DNA from: Kalaharituber pfeilii
Lineage: Eukaryota; Ascomycota; Pezizomycetes; Pezizales; Pezizaceae
Length of the DNA: 64,000 bases
Assembly (NCBI GenBank): GCA_015179045.1
Contig: WHUZ01000027.1
Span: forward strand, 248,001-312,000
Direction of reading: 5' to 3'
Position numbers and translations under genes: made by a program
The notes under the pieces: generated by a model
Told to the model about the DNA's origin: nothing
Databases searched by the model: none
What the model saw: the letters and a program-made list of their open reading frames with translations, nothing else
Part shown: positions 34,153-46,121 of the stretch, piece after piece
Layout: every line of letters starts with the position of its first letter
Numbering within the stretch: position 1 is the stretch's first letter

Positions 34153-36710
34153 TGGTGCCGGCAGCTTAGTACCAACACCAAATTAAGGGGGTGACAAATC
34201 GTGTATCTACAATACCACAACTACAGATCTGGAATTTTTAATCTTATAAATCTATAGTATTTGCTATTGCGAACAATTCTACCAGATTAAAAAAAAAAAA
34301 AAAAAAAAAACTGCACATGTAGATAGGAAAATAAAAGAGGACATTTTGTATGAGAAAGGGTAAAAAATGTTATATGCCAAGAATGCAAAAATTTCCTAAA
34401 TAGGCAATTTTTTGCACTTAGTCAGCTAGTCTTGGCACATACATCCTTGCATTTTCGAGTTCTTCGGTGACTTTTGTATACTCGACTCTTGAATTCAGTA
34501 GTACCATACTGACATCCATCACGGTATGCTTGCATCGTTCGTTGGCATTTTTGATAAAATCGCCAGATTGTTGTCTCTGATACTGAGGCTAGAGACTGCG
34601 GAATAGTATCTCGTAATCCTTGAAGAGAGTATTCACAGTTCTCTCGTGCATGCCTTTTAGCTGCTGCCCAGAAGAACTCAATGAAATTCAATTCACAATG
34701 GAATTTAGGATAAAATATTACCCTATGACCACGAGCTTCTATAGCTTCTTGCAAGTAGCCTTTCTGCTCTTGGAAATCACGTTCATTCCTCAAGCATTGC
34801 CGTGCACAGCAGTCCTTTATACCCTCCTGGCATTTTGGCTTACAATCAAGTCTCATCCCTATATATTAAAGCTTTCTATTAGTATTTATTTAATAGGTTT
34901 ACTATTGAGAAGACATACCTGTACGCCAAAGTCCTCGCTCTATTAGTATTTGCTTTATACCTTTTGGTTTTCCACGGAGTGCAGGATCTGCATAGTTGTC
35001 AGGAAAGACCATGGTTTGAGGACGCTGTTTTGTATGAATAAAACCCTCGCGTAAAATTGGCTGCTTTCCTCCAGGGCCCAAATTCATCTCATTAACAACT
35101 AAAGCATCTGGAGCAAAAGCAGCATGATTGGATGCATTGTCAAAAAGAAAAACAGCTTGACAGCCAGGAAATGCTCGCTCAAAAATTGGAATTGCAATAT
35201 CAACTACATGCTGAACCATTTTTTCACCTGTCCAATAATTATCTTGACCAAATTCAAGAAATTCGGTTGCTTGCCGGCGGGGAAGACCTTCTGCGCTGAT
35301 ATTAGGAGGTACTGCAAGCCGACCACGAGGAGTTAAGAATTCTGATACCATGATGCCTTTTCCACGACCTTTTTTGCGGAGCGGTTGTGCATTATCCTTA
35401 ATCCACATTTGTCGTTTTCCATCATTAGCATTGAAGGTGGACTCATCATGAGTGACAAAAATCTTTTCTTTCTCTCCGGCTGGTATTACTGAGGGAATAA
35501 TATTGCCTTCCTCATCCCACTGCCTTAACCCTTCCAATTTCTGTAAAGTAGGAAGAAAGACTTCTTGTCGGTAAGCAACCACATCTTCTCGTTCATGACC
35601 ATCAATATAAACCCCTTTCGCACATCTTTCCATTGAAAACCAAGTTTATTCAACCAGGTTCTTGCAGTTCGCTCGGATATTGAATGCTCTAGCTTTTCGG
35701 CGCCATTAACAATATCCTCCTCTTTTAGATATGCAGTAATAGCCTGAGCATGGCCATAGGAGGTGAGCTTTTTGCCAACAGATGTAATATGTTCTCGTAT
35801 AGCAAGTAAAACTCCTTCATCATTCAACCAGCTAGAAACCTTTGCATTTTTCCCTCGCATGCCAACTTTAATATACCGAGAAGTAATCCATGACTTCTCC
35901 CAAATATGTATTCGTCGCGCAGTATTCTCCCCACGACCAAAGGCCTCTGCAATACATAATGAAAGTGCTTTGCGGGTGGTGTCTGGTCTTTTAAGCTGCA
36001 ACTGCATAAATTGAAGTACTGCAGTATGTCGCATAAGGTTCTGGCCGATCGGTGCTTTTTTTGACTGAAGAAGTATTTTGAGATCAGCAATTGCTGCTTG
36101 AATTAAATCAGACTTGGAAGGCGAAGGTGGTATTGGACTCGGAATTGGATGCATAGAAAAGAACTGGGTAATTGGCATAGTACTAGCAGCTGCTTGCCGA
36201 AGAGTGTCCTTTTTTTTTTGATCTCGCCATAATGTCTGCCGTGATCTTTGAGGCCCTCGATGATACTTTATTTTGCATTCTCTGCCAGTACCATCATGAT
36301 CAGCTATAGCCATAGTCATTAAATGTGTAAAAGCATCTTCTGCCATCACCAATTCTCCATCTGCACCCCCCTCAAGCTCTTCCTCCTCTAGCTCTTCACC
36401 TAACTCTTCGCGCTCTTCTGGCTCCAATAGTACTGGTATGCATAATCCTTTGCGCTGACTGAGTTTATTTCGGCCTTTTTCCAAGGCAGTACAGTAGGCT
36501 TTTCTTTTTTTACTATGTGGCGGCATTTTGAAGGAGGCGGGAAGTACTCGAGCACCACTACGCAGGCTATGTCAAAGGGTTCGTGGTATGGTTAGCAATC
36601 TATTTCGTACCGTACGCGGCATCAAAGGGAAAAAAAAAAAAAAAAAAAATACTGCTGACTAAGCGTCAAGCGAAATGTTACAAGGTGTTGGTACTAAGCT
36701 GCCGGCACCA
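34153..36710 (-). mobile_element. full-length Tc1/mariner-type DNA transposon
   Basis: Perfect 27-bp terminal inverted repeats lie at 34153-34179 (TGGTGCCGGCAGCTTAG...) and 36684-36710. They are flanked by TA on both sides (34151-34152 and 36711-36712), the target duplication of the IS630-Tc1-mariner group. The 2,558-bp element holds one transposase gene on the minus strand and oligo(A) tracts near each end. Identical ends suggest recent movement. Confidence 0.93.
34422..36526 (-). pseudogene. DDE transposase of the 34153-36710 transposon, one frameshift
   Basis: The reading begins at ATG 36526 (MPPHSKKRKAYC). About 300 residues with DNA-binding-type helices run to a G run at 35612-35615, where the frame shifts by one base. 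Coding similarity continues in another frame to 34919. A 60-bp intron (34859-34918, GTATGT donor, TACTAAT branch-like site, ATATAG acceptor) leads to the last exon, 34858-34422. Catalytic candidates are Asp in THDEST, Asp in LFDNASNH and Glu in ELNFIEFFW, the arrangement of IS630/Tc1-mariner-like DDE enzymes. Apart from the one-base shift, no stop codon interrupts the protein. The copy is either freshly dead or the shift is a sequencing error. Confidence 0.9.
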
Positions 36711-36712
36711 TA

Positions 36713-39399
36713 GCACCGCCAGCACCGTCTCAAATGATGTACCCAACCTACGGCTACCAACATGTCCTGCCACCGTACTTCAACCTAACGAGCACTAAAT
36801 AGCAAAAGTGGACCTCCTCAGCCCCTATCTAGTTAGAATTCCGGCTCAATGCCGGTAACATGTACGCTGCCTTGATGCACGTACATGTCTGGGTTGTGCG
36901 GTTCCCACGCAAATCCTATATGAATGAACCGGACTTCACAGTTTCCTTGATAAATTAATATATTTCTCGCTTTGCACATGGGACCCTATATACATAGGTG
37001 ACAAGTCATGGCAAATCATTGATGGAACGCACATGAAATATAACTACGTAACTTACTTACATACATCCACATGCAATGCACCGGCTCCGGGCCCTCGTTG
37101 TTGTTAAGGCTCAACGGATTGGGGAATTTAAACTCCGATCTGAAATCTTGCAGCCAGCTCCGCAAGTATGTGTAACTTATATCGACTTGAATTAATATGA
37201 GGCAGAAACACATCTGGTGGGGCTAGAAAACTTGGAAAAGCTTGAGGATACATATGTAAGGTCTACCAAATCGCCACTTCTCCATGCAAGGTTTAAGTTG
37301 CGCCTTCCAGACGTCGGTAGCATCTAATGTTAGCACCCCCAATGCATATGGTAGGCTATGTCAGTCAGTAATCTTCTGGTTGATGTGTTAATTGTTGTTC
37401 CAAATTCAAGTCCAGTATTGTCGTCCATAAGTACTGTACTATTGCAGTCAGATGTAAGCATTTCCTAAGCCTTTACCTTGCATAAGGGCCGCAACTGCGG
37501 TTTGGAGATCGCCATGTTCAGGTTACGTGCAGGAAGCGAGCTCAGCTATACGAAAATTTGTCATCTGGGTAATTGCCAGATAAACTATCAGGGGTTTTCG
37601 TTTTATAACAGAGTGTGTTAATGGAGGACATTAATAGACTTTTGAATGTAGATGTGGGGCTTTTAACAAAAGAAATGTATATACTTGAAGGGTGACAGGT
37701 CCGAGTACGATACTGCAGTATCTTGTGCATCTCCAATTATGAATGCGAAATGATTCTGCTGGCATCAAAAGCCATTCCCCTTCCATACGAAAATAAAAAA
37801 AGAAAAGAGAAAATAAGCACACGACCTCGGTGAACTTTGGAGAAATATACCGGCGGTAAAGTATACTCCCAGTAAGGTGGCTTTGAAACGCCGACTTGCT
37901 ATCATATCGTCATAAACCCCACTTGTGTTTTTTTCTTTCTTGCAAGTATCCTGGGATAGAAATCCGGGGAGATTTATGATTCCTCTATAATCATGGAAGT
38001 TTGTAGCCCGAGGCATACATAGGTGGGGAGAATGGAGGTGGGAGGAGGTTAGTGGCAAGGTGAAATTGTAAATCCTGAACTGACCAAGTTTGGTCGGTAT
38101 GTATTGACATACTACCATTTCTAACAAGGTTTTCAAGGTTTGTGTGTACATCTCGGCACCTCTCAGCTACTGTGGTAAGGAAAAAATCTGTCTTTTCTAG
38201 ATGATTAAATGTAAATGATCTATGGGGTTTATAGCTAATCCCGTTAGCACTTCGGTTTTAGTATGTGTAGTTCAATAAGGCTTGCAAATCGAAATTCATC
38301 ATCCTAGCTGGTGCAGTCGATGAACTGTTGAATTGTTACCCCCCGCGTTGTGCCATATTATGAGGATGCCTAAATCAATCACGTGCTGTCGGCAGTATAG
38401 CAATTGCAATTCGATGAAACCAGGGTAACAGCTCTTGCTTAGAGCGCAGTAAGCCAAGGTCAGTTTTAACGAGGACACAGTCTCGAACCTTACGCTGTTG
38501 GAGAATATGCAGCGCTGAAGTGAAACATCATGCACAGTGGTTAGGTGTGCCGAACATATGCAACCTGAGCTGTGGCCATGATGCAGACTGACGTTTCATG
38601 ATTCTGGTCTTCTATTTCCTATACCGATTATATCCTCTTTACCGTCTGAATCCGCTGCTATGCGCAACCTCATTCGGCACCAATAATTGTTTAGTTGGGT
38701 ACGAAGGTACTTCCTGAATTTTGTTGCATAAATAGGGCCGTTTTGGGACGCATATTTGGGGTTATTCTGTAGGAATTAATCAATTGTATCCGACCGCACT
38801 TTAGCTCGTAATCTGTAGTTTACTTCATACGCCATCTGTCCGTTGCTTCGTAGGCGGCGAGGATAACCTCTACTATTTTTGCATGACCTCAGAGCTTCAG
38901 CATCATCCCTGTCCTTCTGCTCCACTGTTCCCTGCCCCTTCATATTGGAGGCATTTGTGATTAGGTTATATGATGATATTGAACCCCATGCTTAATTGCA
39001 GATAGCAAAAGTTTGATGTAAATAACTGATCCCACGTACTATGTGTATGATATCGGAGTCCTAGGCAGCAATCTTGGCGTACAAAGAAACATTGTCAATG
39101 TTCCATGTCAACTTTATCTGCCTTGGGACCCGGGAGCCAAGAAACCGGTGACCGGGGTCGGTACAGTATCAGGAAGTCATATGTATCTATTTTCGGGAAC
39201 GTGGGAGCTGTTTGGTTACGAGACTAGGAGCCGTTAGCAAGAGCCACTATGGTGCCAAGAATGTGGCACATCCCTCTCCAGGAATAGGCAAACATGGCAC
39301 AATATCATCAACAAGACCTACCCAGCCCTGGACCGTGGGGTGGACTGTTAAGATATAAGTGGCTCGCTACATCTCCCATGGTAGTTATAAAAGTCAATA
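36713..39399. other. intergenic, no gene seen
   Basis: Nearly 2.7 kb of AT-rich sequence with only short frames (longest 128 codons, 37765-38151 minus, no recognisable features). Confidence 0.4.
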
Positions 39400-40068
39400 T
39401 AGAGAGCTTTGGCAACGTCCCCGTAATTTTCCCCGTAATGCTGCACCACACCGTTGCCATGACAATGGTGGCTTTGTTTACACGAAACTCGGAGAACTTT
39501 GAAAAAATCCCCGTAATTACGGGGAAAACTGCATATCTTTGAGCAATGTCCACAACTATTGAATCAAGTCAGGTTGCCTTCAAACTTTGTATAGAGTTAA
39601 TACCTATCATGAGAAACTGCCTTACAAATTTCCGTCTTGATCCCCTTTCAGACACCAGCAGCACCATTTTCCATGTAACCTTTATTTACACAATTGCTAT
39701 GCCTCCAAGACATCCAAGAGTAACCCCTTCAGCATCTGCCACCTCTCAAATAGATATACCAAGCTCGGAAAGACTAGAAGAAAGTGACTCTGCAAGCTGA
39801 ACCTGCTTCAGCAAGTCCGAATTGTTTTCTCCGCCAATTTTCTTGTAGAAAAGCCACTGTGAGTGTAGAAGGTACTTGGAAGAGAGTACTGCAGGCTGAA
39901 ACTGCTGCCTGTAGCTGCGAAATGCTGTAGGTGCATATGCATGGTTAATGGATTTGTTGCGGTACGGGGATATGAACGGGACGTGGGTGCCAAACCTCTC
40001 ATTTGCAGAATTCCTGCTAAGATGACTAATACAATACGGGCTTACGTGGATGTTGCCAAAGCTCTCTG
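39400..40068. mobile_element. putative non-autonomous DNA transposon with terminal inverted repeats
   Basis: The left end AGAGAGCTTTGGCAAC-GTCC-CCGTAA (39401 on) is repeated in inverted orientation at 40043-40067, with two mismatches in 24 bases. Just inside the left end the motif CCCCGTAAT recurs three times, and a palindrome CCCCGTAATTACGGGG is present (39510-39525). Bases 39700-39800 encode MPPRHPRVTPSASATSQ..., possibly the start of a lost transposase. I found no clear target duplication, so the limits are tentative. Confidence 0.5.
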
Positions 40069-40176
40069 ATGCACGTTCCAGTCTGAAAATCGCGCGACTT
40101 GTGCTGTGTCCATCTCCAACTATTAAAACATGCCAATCTAGCAACTTACTCTGCAAACCCTTGGATATTTTGCATC

Positions 40177-40965
40177 ATGGTTACCGAATCCACTACCCCA
40201 ACAAGATACTCAACCCCACATAGGGCTTTGAAGCTCTTGGTTTTTCAGCCGAGCAAGACTGGGCCGCTGCCAACTCCAATAGCCTCCGCAGCTGTTCAAA
40301 TTATTAACGCTGCCTTTGGACTGCACACTGGATCTAGGGGGGTCTTCTCGGGGCCACGCATTTGGGAGGGTACACCGCAGCTTCATCTGGAGCTTGGAGC
40401 TGGCTATGCTCTTGTGTGGACTCTGCCGAACGACACAGAGAAGAAGGGGGAAGATGAAGTCGCTGCATTCGCTGCGGTGAAGCCCAAGGGCAGAGGGTGG
40501 AGGCAAGTCCCATCTTGGGAAGGACTACACCCTCCCAATCCTCAGCTTCCAGAGAGTTATGGGGGGGGCGGGGAGGTGAAAGGTGTCTGCACCAAACGAG
40601 GGGAAGAATGGATGGAATCGTTGGCGAAGGAGGACACTTCACTGGCACTGTGGGAGATTGCACTCGTGGCCGTCCAACCGAAGTTGCGAGGTTTGGGTAT
40701 TGGGACTCTTATGCTGCAAGACGCCGAGCGATTCCTGAAGGAGCTTGACCCTGGAAGTCAACTTCCGCATGCTCCTGATGCAAAGCCAGCATCCAACGAG
40801 AAACAGGCGATCCTTGCGTTTGTGGTCAGAGAAGTAGGCAATGATGCATGGTACTCCCGGAGCGGTTATGAAACCATTTCAACTCTCAGGAAGCCCTATG
40901 GTTTTTGGGGATGTGTATTAGAGAATGGCTTTTCGTTGGTTACCATGTTGAAGGAGATTAAGTAA
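40177..40965 (+). CDS. GNAT-family N-acetyltransferase
   Basis: Single exon, 262 residues from the ATG of MVTESTTPTRYS; in-frame codons upstream lack support. The acetyl-CoA binding motif A is LVAVQPKLRGLGIGTLMLQDAERFL, with R171-G-L-G-I-G176 as the pyrophosphate loop. The C-terminal part (FVVREVGNDAWYSRSGYETIST) fits the motif B region where the acceptor and acetyl-CoA meet. The enzyme would transfer acetyl from acetyl-CoA to an amine, but the substrate cannot be read from the sequence. The first 150 residues are divergent. A truncated LINE insertion sits 75 bp downstream. Confidence 0.85.
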   Translation: MVTESTTPTRYSTPHRALKLLVFQPSKTGPLPTPIASAAVQIINAAFGLHTGSRGVFSGPRIWEGTPQLHLELGAGYALVWTLPNDTEKKGEDEVAAFAAVKPKGRGWRQVPSWEGLHPPNPQLPESYGGGGEVKGVCTKRGEEWMESLAKEDTSLALWEIALVAVQPKLRGLGIGTLMLQDAERFLKELDPGSQLPHAPDAKPASNEKQAILAFVVREVGNDAWYSRSGYETISTLRKPYGFWGCVLENGFSLVTMLKEIK

Positions 40966-41038
40966 GCACCAACAGGTTGTATATGTAGCACTCCTGTAAC
41001 GAACTCATCTGATGTTTCGCAGCAAATGACGAGTAGTT

Positions 41039-41040
<2 letters not shown>

Positions 41041-41072
<32 letters not shown>

Positions 41073-41092
41073 TTCATTAATCGCTTGCCGCC
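41041..41092 (-). mobile_element. ultra-short LINE 3'-tail insertion (family 1)
   Basis: Thirty Ts followed by 22 bases that are the reverse complement of the LINE tail (GGCGGCAAGCGATTAATGAA). Flanked by a perfect 13-bp duplication GACGAGTAGTTAA (41028-41040 and 41093-41105). Confidence 0.93.
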
Positions 41093-41409
41093 GACGAGTA
41101 GTTAAGAGTATATATTTCTTTATCACGCGAATCTGCCACTGGCAAGTTCTCCATATAGATGTGCATGTGGACCAGGACGGACGCAACCTATTTCAAGATT
41201 AGGATTCTTTTCAAGATGAAAAACAACAGGAGACATGCCGTAGTGATACTGGGCTCTGCAATGAGAACACGAGAAGGGACAATGCGGTTGGATAGAGAAT
41301 GTATACGTAACCTGAACAATCGTACACATCGGCATGATGCCAGTAAATATAAGGGAGGAAAGAATCTATGAGCATGTAAGTAGGTGGCTCATTCATCGGG
41401 ACACCGTTC

Positions 41410-41525
41410 TCAACAGACCGGCCCACGGAAATCTAGGCCTAGGGTGGCCTGAATGGGTTGGGCCGGCCTGGGCCGACCTGAATGGCCTTGACCGGCCTGA
41501 ACAGCCTGGACCAGCCTGATTGGCT
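41410..41525 (+). repeat. degenerate GGCCTGAA/GGCCGGCCTG repeat block
   Basis: About ten imperfect 10- to 16-bp units such as GGCCTGAATGG and GGCCGGCCTGGG. Similar dense motifs occur near the ends of hAT-like elements, but no inverted partner was found. Confidence 0.6.
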
Positions 41526-41637
41526 TGATGGTTCCAGGTCGATCATGCCTGTTTTTATCAAGTCGGGCCCCTGTGAACCAAATGAAAAGGCACTAGTCCA
41601 AGTAGATCTTGATATACTTTGTATCAGCTACATGATT

Positions 41638-41838
41638 GATATCACGTAACCCTGCATACAGCTGTTCGCCATGGCAGGGAGACATGAAGCACTTGTATTT
41701 AAGATATACTTTATCCTCAGAGGGATTGCACATAGTCTCGACATACTTGGGCCAAGAGATCTAATCGTGCTAAGAAAGGTCTCCCTGCAATAGGCTAGCA
41801 GCCTGTATGCGGAGTTACGTGATGTGAAAAAAAAAAAG
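41638..41838. mobile_element. inverted pair of family 2 retroelement tails
   Basis: The left arm (41638-41685, CACGTAACCCTGCATACAGC...) is the reverse complement of family 2 tail sequence. The right arm (41790-41838) carries the same tail in direct orientation, ending GTTACGTGATGTG plus A11. About 100 bp of unrelated sequence separates the arms. No target duplication was recognised. It may be two head-to-head insertions or one inverted (twin-primed) insertion. Confidence 0.6.
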
Positions 41839-43301
41839 GCTAGGAAAATTACATATTTCAATTACTCCTGTATTCTAAATCAGCGTGTCGTCCTCATATC
41901 TAACAAGATATCAAAGATGTATAGTGCAGCAAGATTAAATCTTCTCGGACTAGCCTGTTTTCGTAACGCTCGCCATGAGACTACACGCCCACATGAAATG
42001 TACTGACGTTCACAGAGAGCGAAGTGTCCAATACATATCCGGCTGTCAACCTCAAGACGTACCTGAGGACCATTTCAAAGATGGCCAATGGAAGTATAGT
42101 TTTCAGTTTGACCGCGCCAGACTGTGTAGTCTGGGACTCTACAGTTTCAATTTATTTCGGATGGAATTCTGGCCCTGGATCTGCAGCCTCCAAATCACAA
42201 CAGACAAAAGTCCTCCTTCCAATACATCAACGTGTATCAGAGCTGACTGAGCACCGTCATTTTGAACGGCGCGTACAGCTTTTTCTTCTTCTTCTTCTTC
42301 TTCTTTTGTTTAAACATGATTACTCGTATACCGCTATGGGCTATGACGAGACAGTCCCTATGTCCTAACCACCAATTTGGGAGCTCAGTCTCAGAGATTA
42401 GTTTTCTTGTCGGTGCGATGCATTAGGGCTAAGAGAAAATATAAGAGAATTCGCATAACAGAAAATTAGAATGCTATAGGCGAGCAAGCCCAGGGAAGCG
42501 ACAAAATAGATTAGCATAATTCATGACATGAAAAAATAGCGCTGATGCGGGGATGCGCGCAGTGGCGTGCGTTATGTAGCTTAAGTGTTGTACAGTAATC
42601 AGACTAACTTCACTGACCGCCTTCGACATTTCAGTATCATTCCCCACCCTTGTTCCCTAATGCCGATGCATTAATTACTACAAGCACATTGCTGCAGAGC
42701 TGGTAGCGAGGGAAGAGTGGCGCACTTGATCACCCAATTTTGGAAAGCTTATCAGCAGACCGGTGAGTGCATGCCCAGAGACCAGCTGAGCTCAAGCCGC
42801 ATTACTATTCTAGTCGATGCTACATATATGTAGACCAATCAACCTGCAAACTTTCCGCCACATCTCGCTCGCATAGCTGCACATGGGCAATGCCGAGGGC
42901 AGCTTATTTTATTTATTAATACTTCACCGCGAGATGATCCATTTGCGGGGATGGAAGGCTGACGGTGGATATTTTCCGTCAAAGCTAGGTTCCTTGGATG
43001 TCGGTATTTCATGTAAGTAATACTTACTGCATATACATGCCAGGCAGCAGGGATATTTTGGCCGTAGTAGAGGGGATTTCGACATTTTACGAAGGGTGAC
43101 ATCGGATTATTTATAGTTTCAGGAGCACCCGACAAGGCAAACATCTTTTTCAAGCGCGGTCTCTAGAACGTCGATTTACCTTCAACCCCCGAGCTGAAAT
43201 TTTCCTGATCTTCAATGTTTACGTAGTTATAGTGTTCAGAGAAATTACGAAGCAGATACGCAGTTCACGGATTTGGGGTCATTTGATCAGTAACGTTAAT
43301 C
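41839..43301. other. intergenic, no firm gene
   Basis: Contains a frame at 42024-42368 whose middle (SIVFSLTAPDCVVWDSTVSIYFGW) reads like protein but has no start context or domain I know. A TTC repeat lies at 42281-42304. A minus-strand frame at 42839-43153 is equally unassigned. Confidence 0.35.
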
Positions 43302-44651
43302 ATGAAACCAGCATCACTTTACACCTATCTGTTGAGGGTCTGCATCACGGGGTTACCTCTGATACAATTCGCAATTTCTTCACCAGCACCGCGTGGCAGC
43401 ACGGTCGAAGAGTTGAGCGCCGACTCACGATGGAATACACCTAATTCAGCCGATGAAATACATCAGCCCCGGGTTAGAACGCCAGTGGAATTACATCCAG
43501 ACCGAATTTTACCTCGTCAGGATGCGCCTACGCCTACACCGACAGCAATAACAATCGACGAACTTGTCACCATAGATAAATCCGACCTTCCTCGCGCAAA
43601 TTGTGGGTTCGATGGCGATTCAGACACTTACGGGTTGGGCATCAGGATTGGTATTTACACGCAATGGGCTTCTAATGTCATTGCCAATTGGTATGTCGTT
43701 GACATGGGCGCTACAATGCGCGTTCGGGCGACTCTTTTTCAGATGGCCATGGCAGTTGCGTTAATGTTTATCACTGTGCGCAAGCCGAGACCCCATGCTG
43801 TCGATGCCCTGATCATTATTGTCATCCTGTTAGGAAATGTAAGTTCAGGATCGCTGCGCCCGAAGACAGATTTTCAAAGAAGCTGAACGCGCGTCCCTTT
43901 ATTACCTCAGGCATGTTCACTTACGTCTCATACTGTACGACCAAGGCAGTGGAAGCATACTACCCTCGGCGGCCGAATGAGGTTCTTGTTTTTCTTCCTG
44001 CTGTCACTGTATGCTTCATGGTTCTGGTGGAGTGGAATGGAGCGCTTCAAATCGCTTCCTCCGCAGCCCTCGCACTGCTCTGGACTACAATACGGGTTTT
44101 TCTTCCATCGCACAAATCTCTTTGCTGACTGGTATCGCAAGACCAACTTTGCATTTGCGGTCACAGGGTCGGCTGTGCTGGGGACTATCTTCGTTGGGTT
44201 TATTCAACACTATTACATGCTTATCTGGACCGAGTTCTGGGCTGCCTTTAAAGACCAGACATCTGGCGAGTTCGGTGGACTCATCGCTGGGATGGATGGA
44301 GGTGGAGCGGAACCAGCTCCCGAGGCCGCGCCTCCACAGATGGTGACTGGGGCGAAAGAATTAGCAGCTTCAAAGGACAGGTATGCGCCGGAAGCAAACC
44401 CGCCATGGTGGAAGCCCGCGCTCGCAGCCGCGACCATGGTGGTGTGCATAATCACGGTCGAACTGCTGATTACATGGAATAACATTGCCGGGGTGAACAC
44501 CGTGTTGAATACTGGGCAGCTCATCCCGCTCGTGATTGGTATTGGTGGGTTGCTGAAAATACTCTTTAGATGGTGGCAGATGGAGAAGGTTAAGCGGGTC
44601 AACGCGTCATCCGGAAATGTGAAGCAAGAGATGCCTGGCAAGCAGTACTAG
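43302..44651 (+). CDS. multi-pass fungal integral membrane protein
   Basis: Two exons, 43302-43838 and 43911-44651, with a 72-bp GTAAGT...CTCAG intron in phase 0, giving 425 residues. A signal peptide (MKPASLYTYLLRVCITGLPL) leads into a loop of about 70 residues. NCGFDGDSDTYGLGIRIGIYTQW then opens the membrane part. Hydrophobic segments follow at MRVRATLFQMAMAVALMFI, DALIIIVILLG, FLFFFLLSLYASWFWWSG, NFAFAVTGSAVLGTIFVGFI, ALAAATMVVCIITVELLI and LIPLVIGIGGLLKIL. The block YGFFFHRTNLF and the GIRIGIYTQW start are features I recall from a fungal-specific membrane family without a known function. The C-terminus is short and basic. Confidence 0.8.
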
Positions 44652-46121
44652 CTGCAAGCCGCGGCTCAGACTTGAACATAAATACTGCTCTTTAGCTGTA
44701 GGTCAGTGAGGAAGTGGCGGCGATGTTGTTTGCTTTATGTTTGTATTCAGTATATGTTTTTCATCCAATAGCATTGTCACCTGCTATTGGATACTGCCCA
44801 AAGTACTGTACCATCTTCCGTATATGCACATTACGATTTGTGGGGCGAGTTTGTCGGCATGACTTGATGAATAGGTACTTCTTACATGCTTCCTTACACT
44901 AAGTACTTACGTCTCCAGCATCAAGGGTTATGCAGCACTAACAGTCAGCGGAGCACGTGACGCAGCGGCGAGCGGCTTACAGTACGGATACCCTGGTAAT
45001 GTTGCAGGCCAGCGCCATCAATGGTTTTCCCTTCTCATCCAGACCATAGGGAGAATTTGCTGGCACCAGGGATGCTCGCAGGGAGCCATCACCTACGGAG
45101 GGAATTGTTACCCTGTGCCTGGACATTTGGATCTGGATCCCTGCAAACAACATCTTTTTGACCTCCATCTAGCTCCATCAGTTTTTATCCAATTTTCCAT
45201 CTGAAAGTAGGAATCAAGTCTACGAGTTGAATCACATGGGCAACCGGGATATCTAAACCCGTTGAGTCGTAATCTATGCAATTGGAAGGGACCGAATATT
45301 TCCATGGGATTCAAGGGTAAAATGAGAGCCCGGCATAACATGCATTTATGCCAGTAGTCTCATGCCAAGCCCAATACTTGCACCTGTCTAGTACTATCGC
45401 TTACTAATAAACAACGGAAAATCTACAAGTATCCCTGACGAAGCAAAATCTCAATTGCACTTTTTTCCAGGCTCAGGGTTGTGCCGCACGCTAAAAGACT
45501 TTCATCCCTGATGCATCCCTGGGTAGCAAAATCTCCCTACTGCGATGACAAGAGACTCCGAATTAAGCTCACCGTTATGCCACTTGGTTGACCCATGCAG
45601 CTGGTGCGCAAGCCAGTGGCGAAGCTTGTTCTACTGTAAAAGTGACCAGAGTTCGGCTTACGACATTAACCCCCGAGAAAAAGAAGCTTCGACCAATCAA
45701 ATCGCCTTCAGCAGAAGATCGACATGTTTGATCTCGTCTGTAGTCTGGTTCAGTGGAGGGATAGTATGCAGCTTGTGCGACAGGGGAGTGACGCACAGAC
45801 AGCACAGTCGTAGCTTACTAATTACGCTACTCTACATTATTATCGGAAGATGCACTTGTCAGATTCCCACGTGCCACCTGGGCATGCCTGGCAATTTGGC
45901 AGCTCTAACTTGAGCTGCCTAGTTTTCCTTTAGGTGTCTCGCGATTGAATTGTAGCCCCCGTCCCTAGCAAAACGAAACAAAAACCAGGCCGGCTGAACT
46001 GAAACAAATCCACGCAGGCTGAACCGACCGCTTGGCCTGCCGATTCCAGTACTGTACCGTACTGACGAGGCGCGCCACCCCACCAATACGCGAGCTCCTC
46101 TAAACTGGCGAAAACAACAGC
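44652..46121. other. intergenic with one possible small coding fragment
   Basis: Apart from the fragment at 44977-45168, no coding evidence was found. The last 200 bases are the promoter of the glycosyltransferase gene. Confidence 0.45.
44977..45168 (-). CDS. small protein or gene fragment, unknown
   Basis: A 63-residue frame whose second half (RVTIPSVGDGSLRASLVPA, then PYGLDEKGKPLMALA) has the composition and spacing of a real conserved protein, not a random frame. No domain could be named and no upstream exon was established, so it may be the last exon of a lost gene. Confidence 0.3.
   Translation of the reverse strand: MEVKKMLFAGIQIQMSRHRVTIPSVGDGSLRASLVPANSPYGLDEKGKPLMALACNITRVSVL

Noticed and set aside
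39746..40156. 136-codon minus-strand frame
   Set aside because: It overlaps the inverted-end element and the promoter of the acetyltransferase gene, and has no recognisable domain.
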